From assembly GCF_035083965.1 (NCBI RefSeq), contig NC_089724.1, positions 30,898,435-30,962,434 of the forward strand: a DNA stretch of 64,000 nt, written 5' to 3'. A program made the translations under genes and the position numbers. This document shows positions 41,253 to 50,627 of the stretch, one piece after another (position 1 is the first letter of the stretch; the number at the start of each line of letters is the position of its first letter). Source of the stretch: Branchiostoma lanceolatum (taxonomy: Eukaryota > Chordata > Leptocardii > Amphioxiformes > Branchiostomatidae). A model generated the notes under the pieces. That model saw nothing but the letters and a program-made list of their open reading frames with translations. It was not told the origin of the DNA and did not search any database.

Positions 41253-43697
41253 ATGAAGACACCAGAGGACAAAGAACTTCCAATTGCTTACATCGCCATC
41301 GTCGTGTTTGAAAGCGTGCTGACGTTGATGTCCATCACCTGCTTCGCTCGACTGCTTCTGACGAGGTACAGAATGCGGGGCGATCGTCCTGAAGAAGCGA
41401 ATAGGGACCATTCCATCCCTTTGCATCAGATCTCCTCAGCAATAGCCAACTCTATACACAACATTACTTCTGCAGGAGGAAGCGATCATGAACATCTAGC
41501 CAACTCTACACACAGCAGTACTGCTGCAGGAGGAGGCGATCAGGAGCATCTAGCCAACTCTACACACAGCAGTACTACTGCAGGAGGAGGCTATCACGAA
41601 CATCTAGCCAACTCTACACACAGCAGTACTACGGCAGGAGGAGGCGTTCGGGAGCATCTAGCCAACTCTACACACAGCAGTACTACTGCAGCAGGAAGCG
41701 ATTACGAACATCTAGCCAACTCTACACACAGCAGTACTGCTGCAGGAGGAGGCGATCAGGAGCATCTAGCCAACTCTACACACAGCAGTACTACGGCAGG
41801 AGGAGGCTATCACGAACATCTAGCCAACTCTACACACAGCAGTACTACTGCAGCAGGAAGCGATCACGAACATCTAGCCAACTCTACACACAGCAGTACT
41901 ACGGCAGCAGGAAGCGATCACGAACATCTAGCCAACTCTACACACAGCAGTACTACTGCAGGAGGAGGCTATCACGAACATCTAGCCAACTCTACACACA
42001 GCAGTACTACGGCAGGAGGAGGCGATCGGGAGCATCTAGCCAACTCTACACACAGCAGTACTACCGCAGGAGGAGGCGATCACGAACATCTAGCCAACTC
42101 TACACACAGCAGTACTACGGCAGGAGGAGGCGATCAGGAGCATCTAGCCAACTCTACACACAGCAGTACTACTGCAGGAGGAGGCTATCACGAACATCTA
42201 GCCAACTCTACACACAGCAGTACTACGGCAGGAGGAGGCGATCAGGAGCATCTAGCCAACTCTACACACAGCAGTACTACTGCAGGAGGAGGCTATCACG
42301 AACATCTAGCCAACTCTACACACAGCAGTACTACTGCAGCAGGAAGCGATCACGAACATCTAGCCAACTCTACACACAGCAGTACTACGGCAGGAGGAGG
42401 CGATCGGGAGCATCTAGCCAACTCTACACAAGGCAATACTACTGCAGCAGGAAGCGATCACGAACATCTAGCCAACTCTACACACAGCAGTACTACGGCA
42501 GGAGGATGCGATCGGGAGCATCTAGCCAACTCTACACACAGCAGTACTACGGCAGGAGGAGGCGATCGGGAGCATCTAGCCAACTCTACACAAGGCAATA
42601 CTACTGCAGCAGGAAGCGATCACGAACATCTAGCCAACTCTACACACAGCAGTACTACGGCAGGAGGAGGCGATCGGGAGCATCTAGCCAACTCTACGCA
42701 CAGCAGTACTACTGCAGGAGGAGGCGATCGGGAGCATCTAGCCAACTCTACACAAGGCAATACTACTGCAGCAGGAAGCGATCACGAACATCTAGCCAAC
42801 TCTACGCACAGCAGTACTACGGCAGGAGGAGGCGATCGGGAGCATCTAGCCAACTCTACACAAGGCAATACTACTGCAGCAGGAAGCGATCACGAACATC
42901 TAGCCAACTCTACACACAGCAGTACTACGGCAGGAGGAGGCGATCGGGAGCATCTAGCCAACTCTACGCACAGCAGTACTACGGCAGGAGGAGGCGATCG
43001 GGAGCATCTAGCCAACTCTACACACAGCAGTACTACTGCAGGAGGAGGCTATCACGAACATCTAGCCAACTCTACACACAGCAGTACTACTGCAGGAGGA
43101 GGCGATCAGGAGCATCTAGCCAACTCTACACAAGGCAATACTACTGCAGTAGGAGGCGATCACGAACATCTAGCCAACTCTACACACGGCAGCACATTTG
43201 CAGGAGCGGACGATCACAGGCAGCTAGCCAACTCTACATACGGCACAACTTCTGCAGGACGGGGCGAAGATCTATTCTCCAAGCAGAGGTTTCGGTCGGG
43301 GGGGGGGGTAGTAGTGGCCGTTACGGGAGGCAATGTTAAAAAAACACGGCCACTACTACCCCCCCCCCCGACCAAAATAATTGAATTACGCTTGCCTCGT
43401 GCCCTCTTGGTGAATGATGAGATGCAGTGTTACCACCAACTTCTGTATAATCTAGTCCTTACTTCGATACTCAGTTCCGTTTGCTTGTTTTCCCTGCTAT
43501 TTGCAGCAGTTCATTTGCAGATCGTTGGTATACACACAAAGGAAGAGCGGTTGATCTCTTTGCACGCGGCGCTCCCATTTTCAGGGAAGAATCTAGCCAC
43601 AAAAACGCGGCAAAAATGTTGTATTTACTATTATCAAACAGATTCAAGAAATAAAACGTTATATTATGTATTTGCTTCCTGTTCCCGTCTACTGTGA
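41253..43697 (+). CDS. Transmembrane helix plus 18-residue tandem repeats (second frame of the split LRR gene)
   Basis: The frame is open from 41103; the first ATG is at 41253 (814 residues). It starts with a membrane helix (LPIAYIAIVVFESVLTLMSI) followed by RYRMRG, so by the positive-inside rule the rest faces the cytosol. About 34 copies of DHEHLANSTHSSTTAGGG-type units follow. After the last unit, at about 43275, the reading frame enters a hairpin insertion and a tail with a second hydrophobic stretch (LTSILSSVCLFSLLFAAV) that is probably not original. AATAAA is near 43652. The join to the upstream LRR frame needs one additional base in the G run at 41103-41107. Neither the repeat nor its role is recognised. 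Confidence 0.65.
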   Translation: MKTPEDKELPIAYIAIVVFESVLTLMSITCFARLLLTRYRMRGDRPEEANRDHSIPLHQISSAIANSIHNITSAGGSDHEHLANSTHSSTAAGGGDQEHLANSTHSSTTAGGGYHEHLANSTHSSTTAGGGVREHLANSTHSSTTAAGSDYEHLANSTHSSTAAGGGDQEHLANSTHSSTTAGGGYHEHLANSTHSSTTAAGSDHEHLANSTHSSTTAAGSDHEHLANSTHSSTTAGGGYHEHLANSTHSSTTAGGGDREHLANSTHSSTTAGGGDHEHLANSTHSSTTAGGGDQEHLANSTHSSTTAGGGYHEHLANSTHSSTTAGGGDQEHLANSTHSSTTAGGGYHEHLANSTHSSTTAAGSDHEHLANSTHSSTTAGGGDREHLANSTQGNTTAAGSDHEHLANSTHSSTTAGGCDREHLANSTHSSTTAGGGDREHLANSTQGNTTAAGSDHEHLANSTHSSTTAGGGDREHLANSTHSSTTAGGGDREHLANSTQGNTTAAGSDHEHLANSTHSSTTAGGGDREHLANSTQGNTTAAGSDHEHLANSTHSSTTAGGGDREHLANSTHSSTTAGGGDREHLANSTHSSTTAGGGYHEHLANSTHSSTTAGGGDQEHLANSTQGNTTAVGGDHEHLANSTHGSTFAGADDHRQLANSTYGTTSAGRGEDLFSKQRFRSGGGVVVAVTGGNVKKTRPLLPPPPTKIIELRLPRALLVNDEMQCYHQLLYNLVLTSILSSVCLFSLLFAAVHLQIVGIHTKEERLISLHAALPFSGKNLATKTRQKCCIYYYQTDSRNKTLYYVFASCSRLL
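41438..43262 (+). repeat. 54-bp coding tandem repeat, about 34 copies
   Basis: Unit core CATCTAGCCAACTCTACACA and CAGCAGTACTACTGCAGGAG. Units differ mainly at the junction (GGCGATCGGGAG, GGCTATCACGAA, AGCGATCACGAA) and in an occasional CAAGGCAATACT variant. A six-variable pattern recurs in blocks (for example the alternation at 42360-42900), indicating recent multi-unit duplication. The second forward frame is also open for 277 codons, as a by-product. Confidence 0.95.
43294..43373. mobile_element. Hairpin insertion with 28-bp perfect arms
   Basis: 43294-43321 (GGTCGGGGGGGGGGGTAGTA start) is mirrored exactly by 43346-43373, each arm including an 11-base G or C run. It is preceded by CTCCAAGCAGAGGT, a phrase also found at about 46974 inside the large transposon, pointing to a dispersed element. 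Confidence 0.8.
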
Positions 43698-43759
43698 ATG
43701 TTACAACGTTCCTTATATTTCGCTATCTACTGGTATTTCATTTCATAATGTTACATATG

Positions 43760-43900
43760 TTTCATTTCGTTCCATTTCGTTCCATTTCGTTCCATTTCGT
43801 TCCATTTCGTTCCATTTCGTTCCATTTCGTTCCATTTCGTTCCATTTCGTTCCATTTCGTTGCATTTCGTTCCATTTCGTTCCATTTCGTTCCATTTCGC
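43760..43900 (+). repeat. (TTCCATTTCG)n decamer repeat
   Basis: About 14 copies of a 10-base unit, one with a single change (TTGCATTTCG). ACTTTCGGGGGACC then occurs twice at 43902-43942. Open frames here are artefacts. Confidence 0.95.
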
Positions 43901-43979
43901 ACTTTCGGGGGACCCTACATTGGGTCGCACTTTCGGGGGACCGAATGTAAAACGTCGTATGCTTCACGAAGTAGAGTGT

Positions 43980-44662
43980 CTTCGGGTAAGTTAACTTACC
44001 GGTGCCAGTATTTTATAAGTTTTATTTCAGCATCAATCATGATTGGGAAGGTTACCAATTCACCACGAATTCCGTCATTTGATGATTTGGAATTTGCTCC
44101 AAGTAAAAATGTCTGGAAGCTCATATCAATGGTATCGAAGTCTTGGATTTGTAGGGAAAGATGTATATTTTCAATTGCTAAAGTGCATTTTCTAATTTAA
44201 GGCCAGACGCGAGTCTTAATAATTTATGATTTTTGTCTGATTTTTTTCTTTAAATGAATCGCGTAAGAGTGGGTGACGTCAGAACTCACACTCTTTCTTA
44301 TAGTTGCAGGAATGCTATTATCCAAATCGAGTTTCTTTAAAAGCGTAGAAAATACGTTTCTTGGTGTAGATTCTGGAATTTGTTTGGACGCAATAAATTT
44401 CACTGTTTTAGAAGTTTGGTCAAAACATGTTTGTACGGCCGGCCTATTGTTCTGTATGCGGCAGAATTAAAAGTCTGCCCCATACAGAACAATGGGCCGT
44501 ACAAATTTGTTGAATAAGCTTAAGCCTAAATGAATTGGGATGTTTCTTTCAGAAAATAGAAGTGATTTAAGTTTGAATAGAGTCCTCATGGCTTTAGTCT
44601 TTAAAAAACTTTCTGGCTGTTTTCAATTTACCCGAAGACGTCAGTGGGACACCAAGGTAAGT
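43980..44662 (-). pseudogene. LINE-B reverse transcriptase, C-terminal part
   Basis: Minus-strand frames read SYTYLGVPLTSSGKLKTARK, then FNKFVRPIVLYGADF and further left LGANSKSSNDGIRGELVTFP, the order of motifs after the palm in CR1/L2/RTE-like reverse transcriptases. It joins the piece at 59224-59470: the interrupted palm-side frame EIDIAISY resumes here at YTYLGV. Stops and shifts show it is dead. Confidence 0.7.
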
Positions 44663-44725
44663 ATAACTAGAAAGGCCGTCATTTGCCCCTGAGCAAATAC
44701 AGCATGTTTAGCCATACTCCTCCCC

Positions 44726-45735
44726 ATGCAAGAAGTGGGCTGTCCCAAAATAACCCCTGGGCAAATCGAAATATTAACTGCATGTAGGAAGGCAACATTT
44801 GCAAGAGCATCATTACGAACACCTACAACCATCGTTATCATTACGAACACCTACAACCACTACCACGAACCAGAAATAGTGGCTCCATTGGCCAACAGTG
44901 ACCACAATTGCATCATTTGGAAGCCAAAGGTTAGCAAACCTGCCAACAACAAGATACTAAAGAAGCGGGTACGGCCGCTGCGACAGTCTGACTTAAGGGC
45001 ATTCGGATCTTGGATTACGAACCACCAATGGGAAGAAGTCTTCAGTGCTGCGAGGGTGAATGATAAGTGCTCGGCTTTCTATGCTACTTTACTTGGTGCA
45101 GTGAACAGGTACTTCCCGATAAAAACAGTGCGACTCCACATCCAAGACAAGCCCTGGGTCACCCCGCAACTAAAGACCATGATTAAAGAACGACAAAAAG
45201 CCTTCACTGAAGACGATCTGACAAAGTGGAAGTGCCTCCGAAACAAAATCAACCACACGATCAGATCTCTGAAGAAGAGCCACTACAAAACCAAGGTCAA
45301 ACACCTTAAATCTGCGGAACCAAAAAAGTGGTACAAGGCTATTAAGGATATGACAGGCAAGAAAGGAGAACTGAGTATTGAAGTGCCTGGTGTCCCGTCA
45401 TCATCCCCTAAAGCTGTTGCTGATGCTATCAACTCCCATCTGGCAGCAGCATCACAACAGCACGCGCCGCTGCAACTGGAAGAGCTCCCAGCCTACCTTC
45501 CTGCTCCAGCACCAGCACCCTCTGTCTCGTTTTGGGATATGCTTCATAGGTTGGAGAATGTTAAAATTGGAAAAGCCACCGGCAGTGATGACATCTCACC
45601 CAGAATCATCCGTGAGTTTGCCTTCGAACTGTGTCAACCGCTGTGTAACATAATGAACACGTCGCTCAGTCAAGGTGTGGTTCCTGACGCTTGGAAGGAC
45701 GCAGACGTGGTCCCAGTTCCCAAGGAGACGCCGCC
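44726..45735 (+). pseudogene. LINE-A ORF2, 5' part (endonuclease end to RT motif 1), interrupted
   Basis: An open frame with PLANSDHNCIIWKP (the SDH motif closing an APE-type endonuclease), DKPWVTPQLKTMIKERQ, KPKKWYK-like KKWYKAIKDMTG, then KIGKATGSDDISPRIIREF and DAWKDADVVPVPKETPP, the start of a CR1/Jockey-type reverse transcriptase. The endonuclease N-terminus is missing, so the copy is 5'-truncated. The frame is cut at 45736 by the large transposon and resumes at 57107 (SLTKLRPISLTSIF). Apart from that insertion this part of the frame is intact, so the LINE copy is young. Confidence 0.85.
45729..45735. repeat. Target-site duplication, left (CGCCGCC)
   Basis: CGCCGCC here and at 57100-57106 flank the 11.4-kb transposon. 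Removing one copy and the element restores the LINE-A frame (..KETPP / SLTKLRP..). Confidence 0.9.
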
Positions 45736-45958
45736 CACCCGGTACATATCCAATTCTCGATAGTAATGGTGTTATAGGCAAAGCAATAAGTGCATAGCTA
45801 TGGTACCAGAGTACGTCCTCCCGTCCTCTGAAGGACATTGATTCACGATAACTATGGGGCATAAAGATATTGGCTCCGGCGCGCAGGCTGTGGCCCCGGC
45901 CTGCGCACAGGCTGATGGGATAGCCGTGACCTGCACCGAACCTTTCAAAATGGCGGCT
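45736..45958 (+). repeat. Left terminal inverted repeat (223 bp)
   Basis: Identical to the inverse of 56877-57099. It contains GC-rich sequence (CCGGCGCGCAGGC) and ends at the inner side with TTTCAAAATGGCGGCT, a YY1-like, promoter-type motif that also provides an ATG in good context. Reading inward, the ATG gives MAAAISLQP.. for 33 codons on the left, but only MAA then a stop on the right. Confidence 0.95.
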
Positions 45959-45961
45959 GCG

Positions 45962-46112
45962 ATTAGTCTCCAACCAGACCCAATGGATTGCAAAGAAGAC
46001 CGTATCCAACTGGAAGAAGGAGCTTATAGTGCAATCTTGGGTTGGCTATGAAAACTCCTTCTGCCTGTTGGATACGGTCTTTGCCAACCCGTAGGTCTGC
46101 TCGGAGACTAGG
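45962..46112. repeat. Foldback repeat just inside the left TIR
   Basis: TAGTCTCCAACCAGACC..GACCGTATCCAACTGG on the left mirrors CTGTTGGATACGGTCTTTGC..GGTCTGCTCGGAGACTA on the right, with mismatches. A hairpin MITE or an internal symmetrical piece of the transposon. Confidence 0.6.
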
Positions 46113-46117
46113 CTGCG

Positions 46118-49100
46118 ATGCCGAGGACGACCAGGGCACATGGACCACTACAGTACATACGGAGGAAATGGGAAATTAACAACCCAAAAGGTAAGACAAA
46201 AAAAACTGCTTGTTGCAAGTAACATTTGCTCTGTATCTCCTTGCATCGATGCAGGTAAGGACAAATATATCCCGAATCCCTTTGATCGCATAACAGTTAT
46301 ACTGTAATGGTACGCTATATGTGTTGACAGCCATATAATTTTACATTGGCGGACCATAACCAAGACTATAACGTTCTTTATCGGGTCAAGAAGGTCCCTT
46401 GGTTGGTTGTTGTACCCAGTCACCTGCAAATATTATACTAACCATAATGCATGTGTCAAGGTGAACAATGCGAGGATGTGTGCCATCACAACGATATTTA
46501 CGATGCACAGTACTACCTAAACACAAACTGAAACTGGATGTGTTTTTTTCCTGACTGGTACAAATCATATAGTTCAAGACTCCTTGTAGCGACTATGCTT
46601 TAACCTTTTGAATACAACGACAGAGATAGAAATACCTAACCAGTATCACTGTATCAGCCCTCTCCTGATTGTAATATTAATATACATATGCTCGTGACAT
46701 TTGTTAACTGTGGGTTCCCGAAAAAGGTGAGCTGGGCTAGTGGGGGTGTTTTACCTCAACACGATACCCTTTCTGGGCCCCAAGGCTATTCTATCTATAT
46801 ACAATACTGGGCAAAGCCCGATTGGGGCATCGCACCCAGGGGTTTTTCATGGGGGTTTGGCCTTTAATAGAATATCGTGAGGAAAAGATGGGTCAATAAT
46901 CTCAATGTGAGGTTGGGCTGTCGGGAAGACAGCTAGTACTGAATATTTTGCTGGGGGATTGGGGTTACTCTCCAAGCAGAGGTCCTGGTCGAGCAGGGTT
47001 AGCCTGGTCACCCGTCTGTACGGGTCGGCTTAGGTGTGTTCTACCGGGCCCAGTCTGCTATATTGACCCGCTTCTGTCAGATTGTCTTCTTAGCTGCCAT
47101 ATACTGATATAGAGTTTCGCAGCCACTGTAGTTTCGCTGCCACCGTAGTTTAATCCAATGGGGTGAACCAACACCCCGAGCAGGCTAAGCTCTCTGGGTA
47201 GGTGGGGTTCACTCACAGTGCCCTGGAGATATCGAGTCTCTCTCCCCTCACCTCTGTGACAGAACAGAATGCTTCAAGCCTTTTAGATATAATGACTCTG
47301 ACACATTATGGCCGATTTGTAACAGGCACGGAGTCTGACACAGTTTAGATTTACTGTTCATAGTTTCTGATTGCCCGCTGTGGGTGTCTCTGGTCTTGCC
47401 ACAGTCCAACGTGTGTGTAAACTTTGTAAATGCATGTCTGTTTTCTGCTCTTTCATTCTCCCCATAGCTGACCGCGTGATTTTGATACATCATTGTACTT
47501 GATTTGCTATTGATTTGTTTGTGTATCAGTCGGTACAAGATGGTACTGGTTAAGTTCCTGGAGAAAAAAAACTCATAGTGCTCTGACATTCGGCTACTTT
47601 TGCAACAATATTTAATTACAGTTCAAAACATAAACACGTTTATTTCACATACGTTGCTTTCATTCTTTTGTCATATTTGGGGAAAATTGAAGTGTTTGTA
47701 AACGAAAAACAACAAAAAACACTAGCTATGAAGACAGCAGCATGGGGGCAGCATGGGGCCAGCACGGCTGGCTGGACAATTACCCCAAGTGTCAATGAAT
47801 GAATTACAATGAATTAATGGTATGCAGGGCGGGACAGCGACACTGATTCTGAAAGGAATGCCCCACCCTTATGCATTTGGTGGCAAATATGAACGGAGAG
47901 AGACATTAAAAATCCCGGACACTCCTACCCTACTCGACTGAAACCTGCTTGGAGAATACTATAGAATGTGGTAACGTTACCTGTCTTTCCCCTTACCTGG
48001 GGGATGGGAATGGATGTGTGTGTGGGAGGGGGGATGGGAATGGATGTGTGTGTGGGAGGGGGGATGGGCAATGAGCATGCACCACAGTGAACACAGACAG
48101 GACCAGTCTTTTAAACATGGAATACACGGTTATCTTCCCTGTACCTATACAATACTAGTATACTGCTAGTCAGGCCTACAGGATACAGCATAGTGGCATG
48201 TGTATCCTGCACAAAAAAAGGAACAACACAAATGACACTAAACATTGTACAAACACACACACATTTATACCTGGGAGTCCAGCCTTCTTAGCTTTAGTCC
48301 ACTACCCAAGCTGTGCTCCTCGTCAAGGAGTAGCGGACTAAAGCTAAGAAGACTGGACTCCAAGCTAATGCATTCAGGCACACTCAGTTAGTGTGAGACT
48401 CTGAGTAGTTTTGAATTTGTGTCATACAATGGCTCTCTCATTGCTTGGCCCATCCAACTTCCAGTTTTATTTATTAATTTTCTACTTGTACCCCTCCCCT
48501 TACACTCTAAATTGTATATTATAGAATTTTGTTTATAATGGATGGCTTTTCTACCAGTCTTGGTCGAGATCTTCATTGCTGCCACCAACCACCACCCCCT
48601 ACCCTCATCTCCCAGCAATATGATGAGCAGGTGCCTTCCCTCCAACCCACCCACATCTAGCTGTATTCTGTTTTACGCAAATCCCTGCTGTCCGGACCTT
48701 TTTTAGGGGCTGACCAGTGTTGGGCGACCGCTATAACCGTGATTCAATCAGGATAACCCACAGCTTGACCCATTTTTTCCTCAAGGAGATACTGATCATG
48801 AGTATAAGAGTCCAAACTCCCATACTAGTACATAGCTATAGGGTTGAAGCCAAGAAATGGTAGCCTGCTGAGGTACCCCAACCCACTAGCCTAGCCCTTG
48901 TACCAGTGTACCAGGTAGCTCCCTTTTTCCCGAAGGCCATATTCAGTGTATGGAAAGTTGCCAACTGTGAAATGTTAGAAAAAGATTTCTAAATGATGAC
49001 CTATATGATTGTTATGCTACATTCTAAAATGTACATGGTGCTAGTTTTGTTGGGTTTGACTTCTTTTGAGGCAGTGGAAGACAAACTACATGTGATTCTA

Positions 49101-49501
49101 ATCTTATAGGTAGCAGAGCGCTGCTCAAAGTCACAAAGTTCAAGATATTTCTCAATACAATATACGGTTTTACATTGTCTGTAAAATCTCAGCTTACCAG
49201 GATCAATTGACAAATCATGGAAGAAAGTTTGAATGTACATATGTGAAAGCGTTAAATGTCCTTAATGATTTACACATATGTTCAGGGTCACAGTTTAAAC
49301 TATCAATTTATAATCATGGGTAGGAGTATCCACAGTGGTCGACAATCTCCTTACATTGTAACTCCCTGTAACAGGTAAAATACTGCATACTGTATGGTTG
49401 AATCTACATGTAGGACATGATTTAAATTAAATTCTTCCTTTTTTCCTGTCACAGGTCCCAGAAGTCACACCGTGGAAGTCAACACATGGCTGAACCATTG
49501 A
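46118..49501 (+). CDS. Candidate two-exon mini-gene (39 residues) inside the transposon
   Basis: Exon 1 46118-46190 opens with ATG right after an in-frame stop (MPRTTRAHGPLQYIRRKWEI) and ends at AAAAG/GTAAGA. Exon 2 starts after TTTTCCTGTCACAG at 49455 in matching phase and ends SHTVEVNTWLNH, TGA at 49499-49501. AATAAA at 49788 closes a plausible 3' UTR. The strong donor, acceptor and polyadenylation signal suggest a real transcript beginning in or near the left TIR. The product is short, basic and unlike any family recognised. It could instead be the end of a captured host gene or a non-coding RNA with chance coding sense. Confidence 0.4.
46191..49454. other. Intron-like interior of the transposon
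   Basis: 46728-47260 is a GC-richer, repeat-like block (GGGCAAAGCCCGATTGGGGC, CTCCAAGCAGAGGTCCTGG). A 31-base phrase (GGGGATGGGAATGGATGTGT) is repeated in tandem at 48000-48065. No open frame of note; the 113-codon minus frame at 47248-47589 has no domain. Confidence 0.45.
48274..48361. mobile_element. Foldback MITE with 32-bp arms
   Basis: GGAGTCCAGCCTTCTTAGCT.. (48274-48305) pairs with 48330-48361 with about two mismatches around a 24-base loop. Same family as 21566-21648. Nested inside the large transposon. Confidence 0.85.
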
Positions 49502-49787
49502 TGTGCATGAAGACAGCAGGCCCAACTGAACCACCCCTTCCCTGTCTGCTAACATTATGATGGTCCTGGCAAGCTACATCTACATTAAAACCAGCTTTGA
49601 GAAAACAGTTCATACATTTGGTGAAAAAGTGTAAAAGTCATGTGGAGTATTTTTAGTCCGTCCTATGGCCTGTTTGTTATATATTATCACATTATATATA
49701 TATTTTCCAAAGAACTACTGCTATTTGTTTGTAGCCTTGTAAGTGATGTTTTCAACATCAGTTCTTTAATAGATAAAGAAATGTTTC

Positions 49788-49793
49788 AATAAA
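49788..49793 (+). terminator. Polyadenylation signal AATAAA of the mini-gene
   Basis: AATAAA about 290 bases after the stop codon of the plus-strand mini-gene, in an AT-rich 3' region. Position fits a cleavage signal. Confidence 0.45.
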
Positions 49794-50627
49794 GTTACTG
49801 ACGTTTCTGACATTTCAGTCCTAGTGGTGATTGTGTCTTTTCCTGACTGGTAATTATGTGCATAGAAGGGTACATGTCATTTCACATTTGACTCAAAGAC
49901 AGGTCCACTATGGATAAGAATGCAAAGATCATATTCTGGATAATAGATAGTGTTTATTGACAATGGATATTGTGGTAATATAGCCTTGTGTTGGGCATGG
50001 TTGGTTCCTGTAACCAACGCCTAAACCACAGAGTGAGCGAAGCCCTACGTAAAATACATGTATACATCTTGTAATCTTACAGAACTTGATCCATTTGTCA
50101 AGTCATACATACTCATAGGTCAAGTTAAAATTTACAGGTCCACTTTCAGTATATTCAGATTTGTTTCTTTCAAAATATGGTAAAAAGCAGATTCAATCAA
50201 AATCAGCGAAGGTAAATTCTATAAACAAGGACATCATTTATCAATCTTACTTTTTAACTTCACCCCTCCCCCCACCATATTGTACATGTACAGCCAGCAG
50301 ACAAAAAGGAATCATAATGGAGTAATACTGATGGCAAATCGTTATGGCAAAATGCAGCCTTCCCAATTGGTCAACATCATTTGGCTACATAATGATAATA
50401 AGTCAGTCTAATTACTTATAACTTTTTTACTTATAACCACTACTAGCCCTAAAAATTGGGCGAAGCAGGAAAAATGTAGGTGCTCCACTATAAAACGTTG
50501 GGAGCACATTAAAGCAAAATTCTTGGAATAGAAGGTAATACCTCTATCAAAGAGTGTTAACAACCTGGAATGAAATATTTCAACAGCTTATGAAAGAAAA
50601 GGCATCATCCTGTTGAGCTCTGTCTAG

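Noticed and set aside
42506-43339. A 277-codon second frame in the 54-bp repeat (YTQQYYGRRRRSGASSQL)
   Set aside because: It exists because the unit is a multiple of three without stops in that frame; there is no start context or domain.
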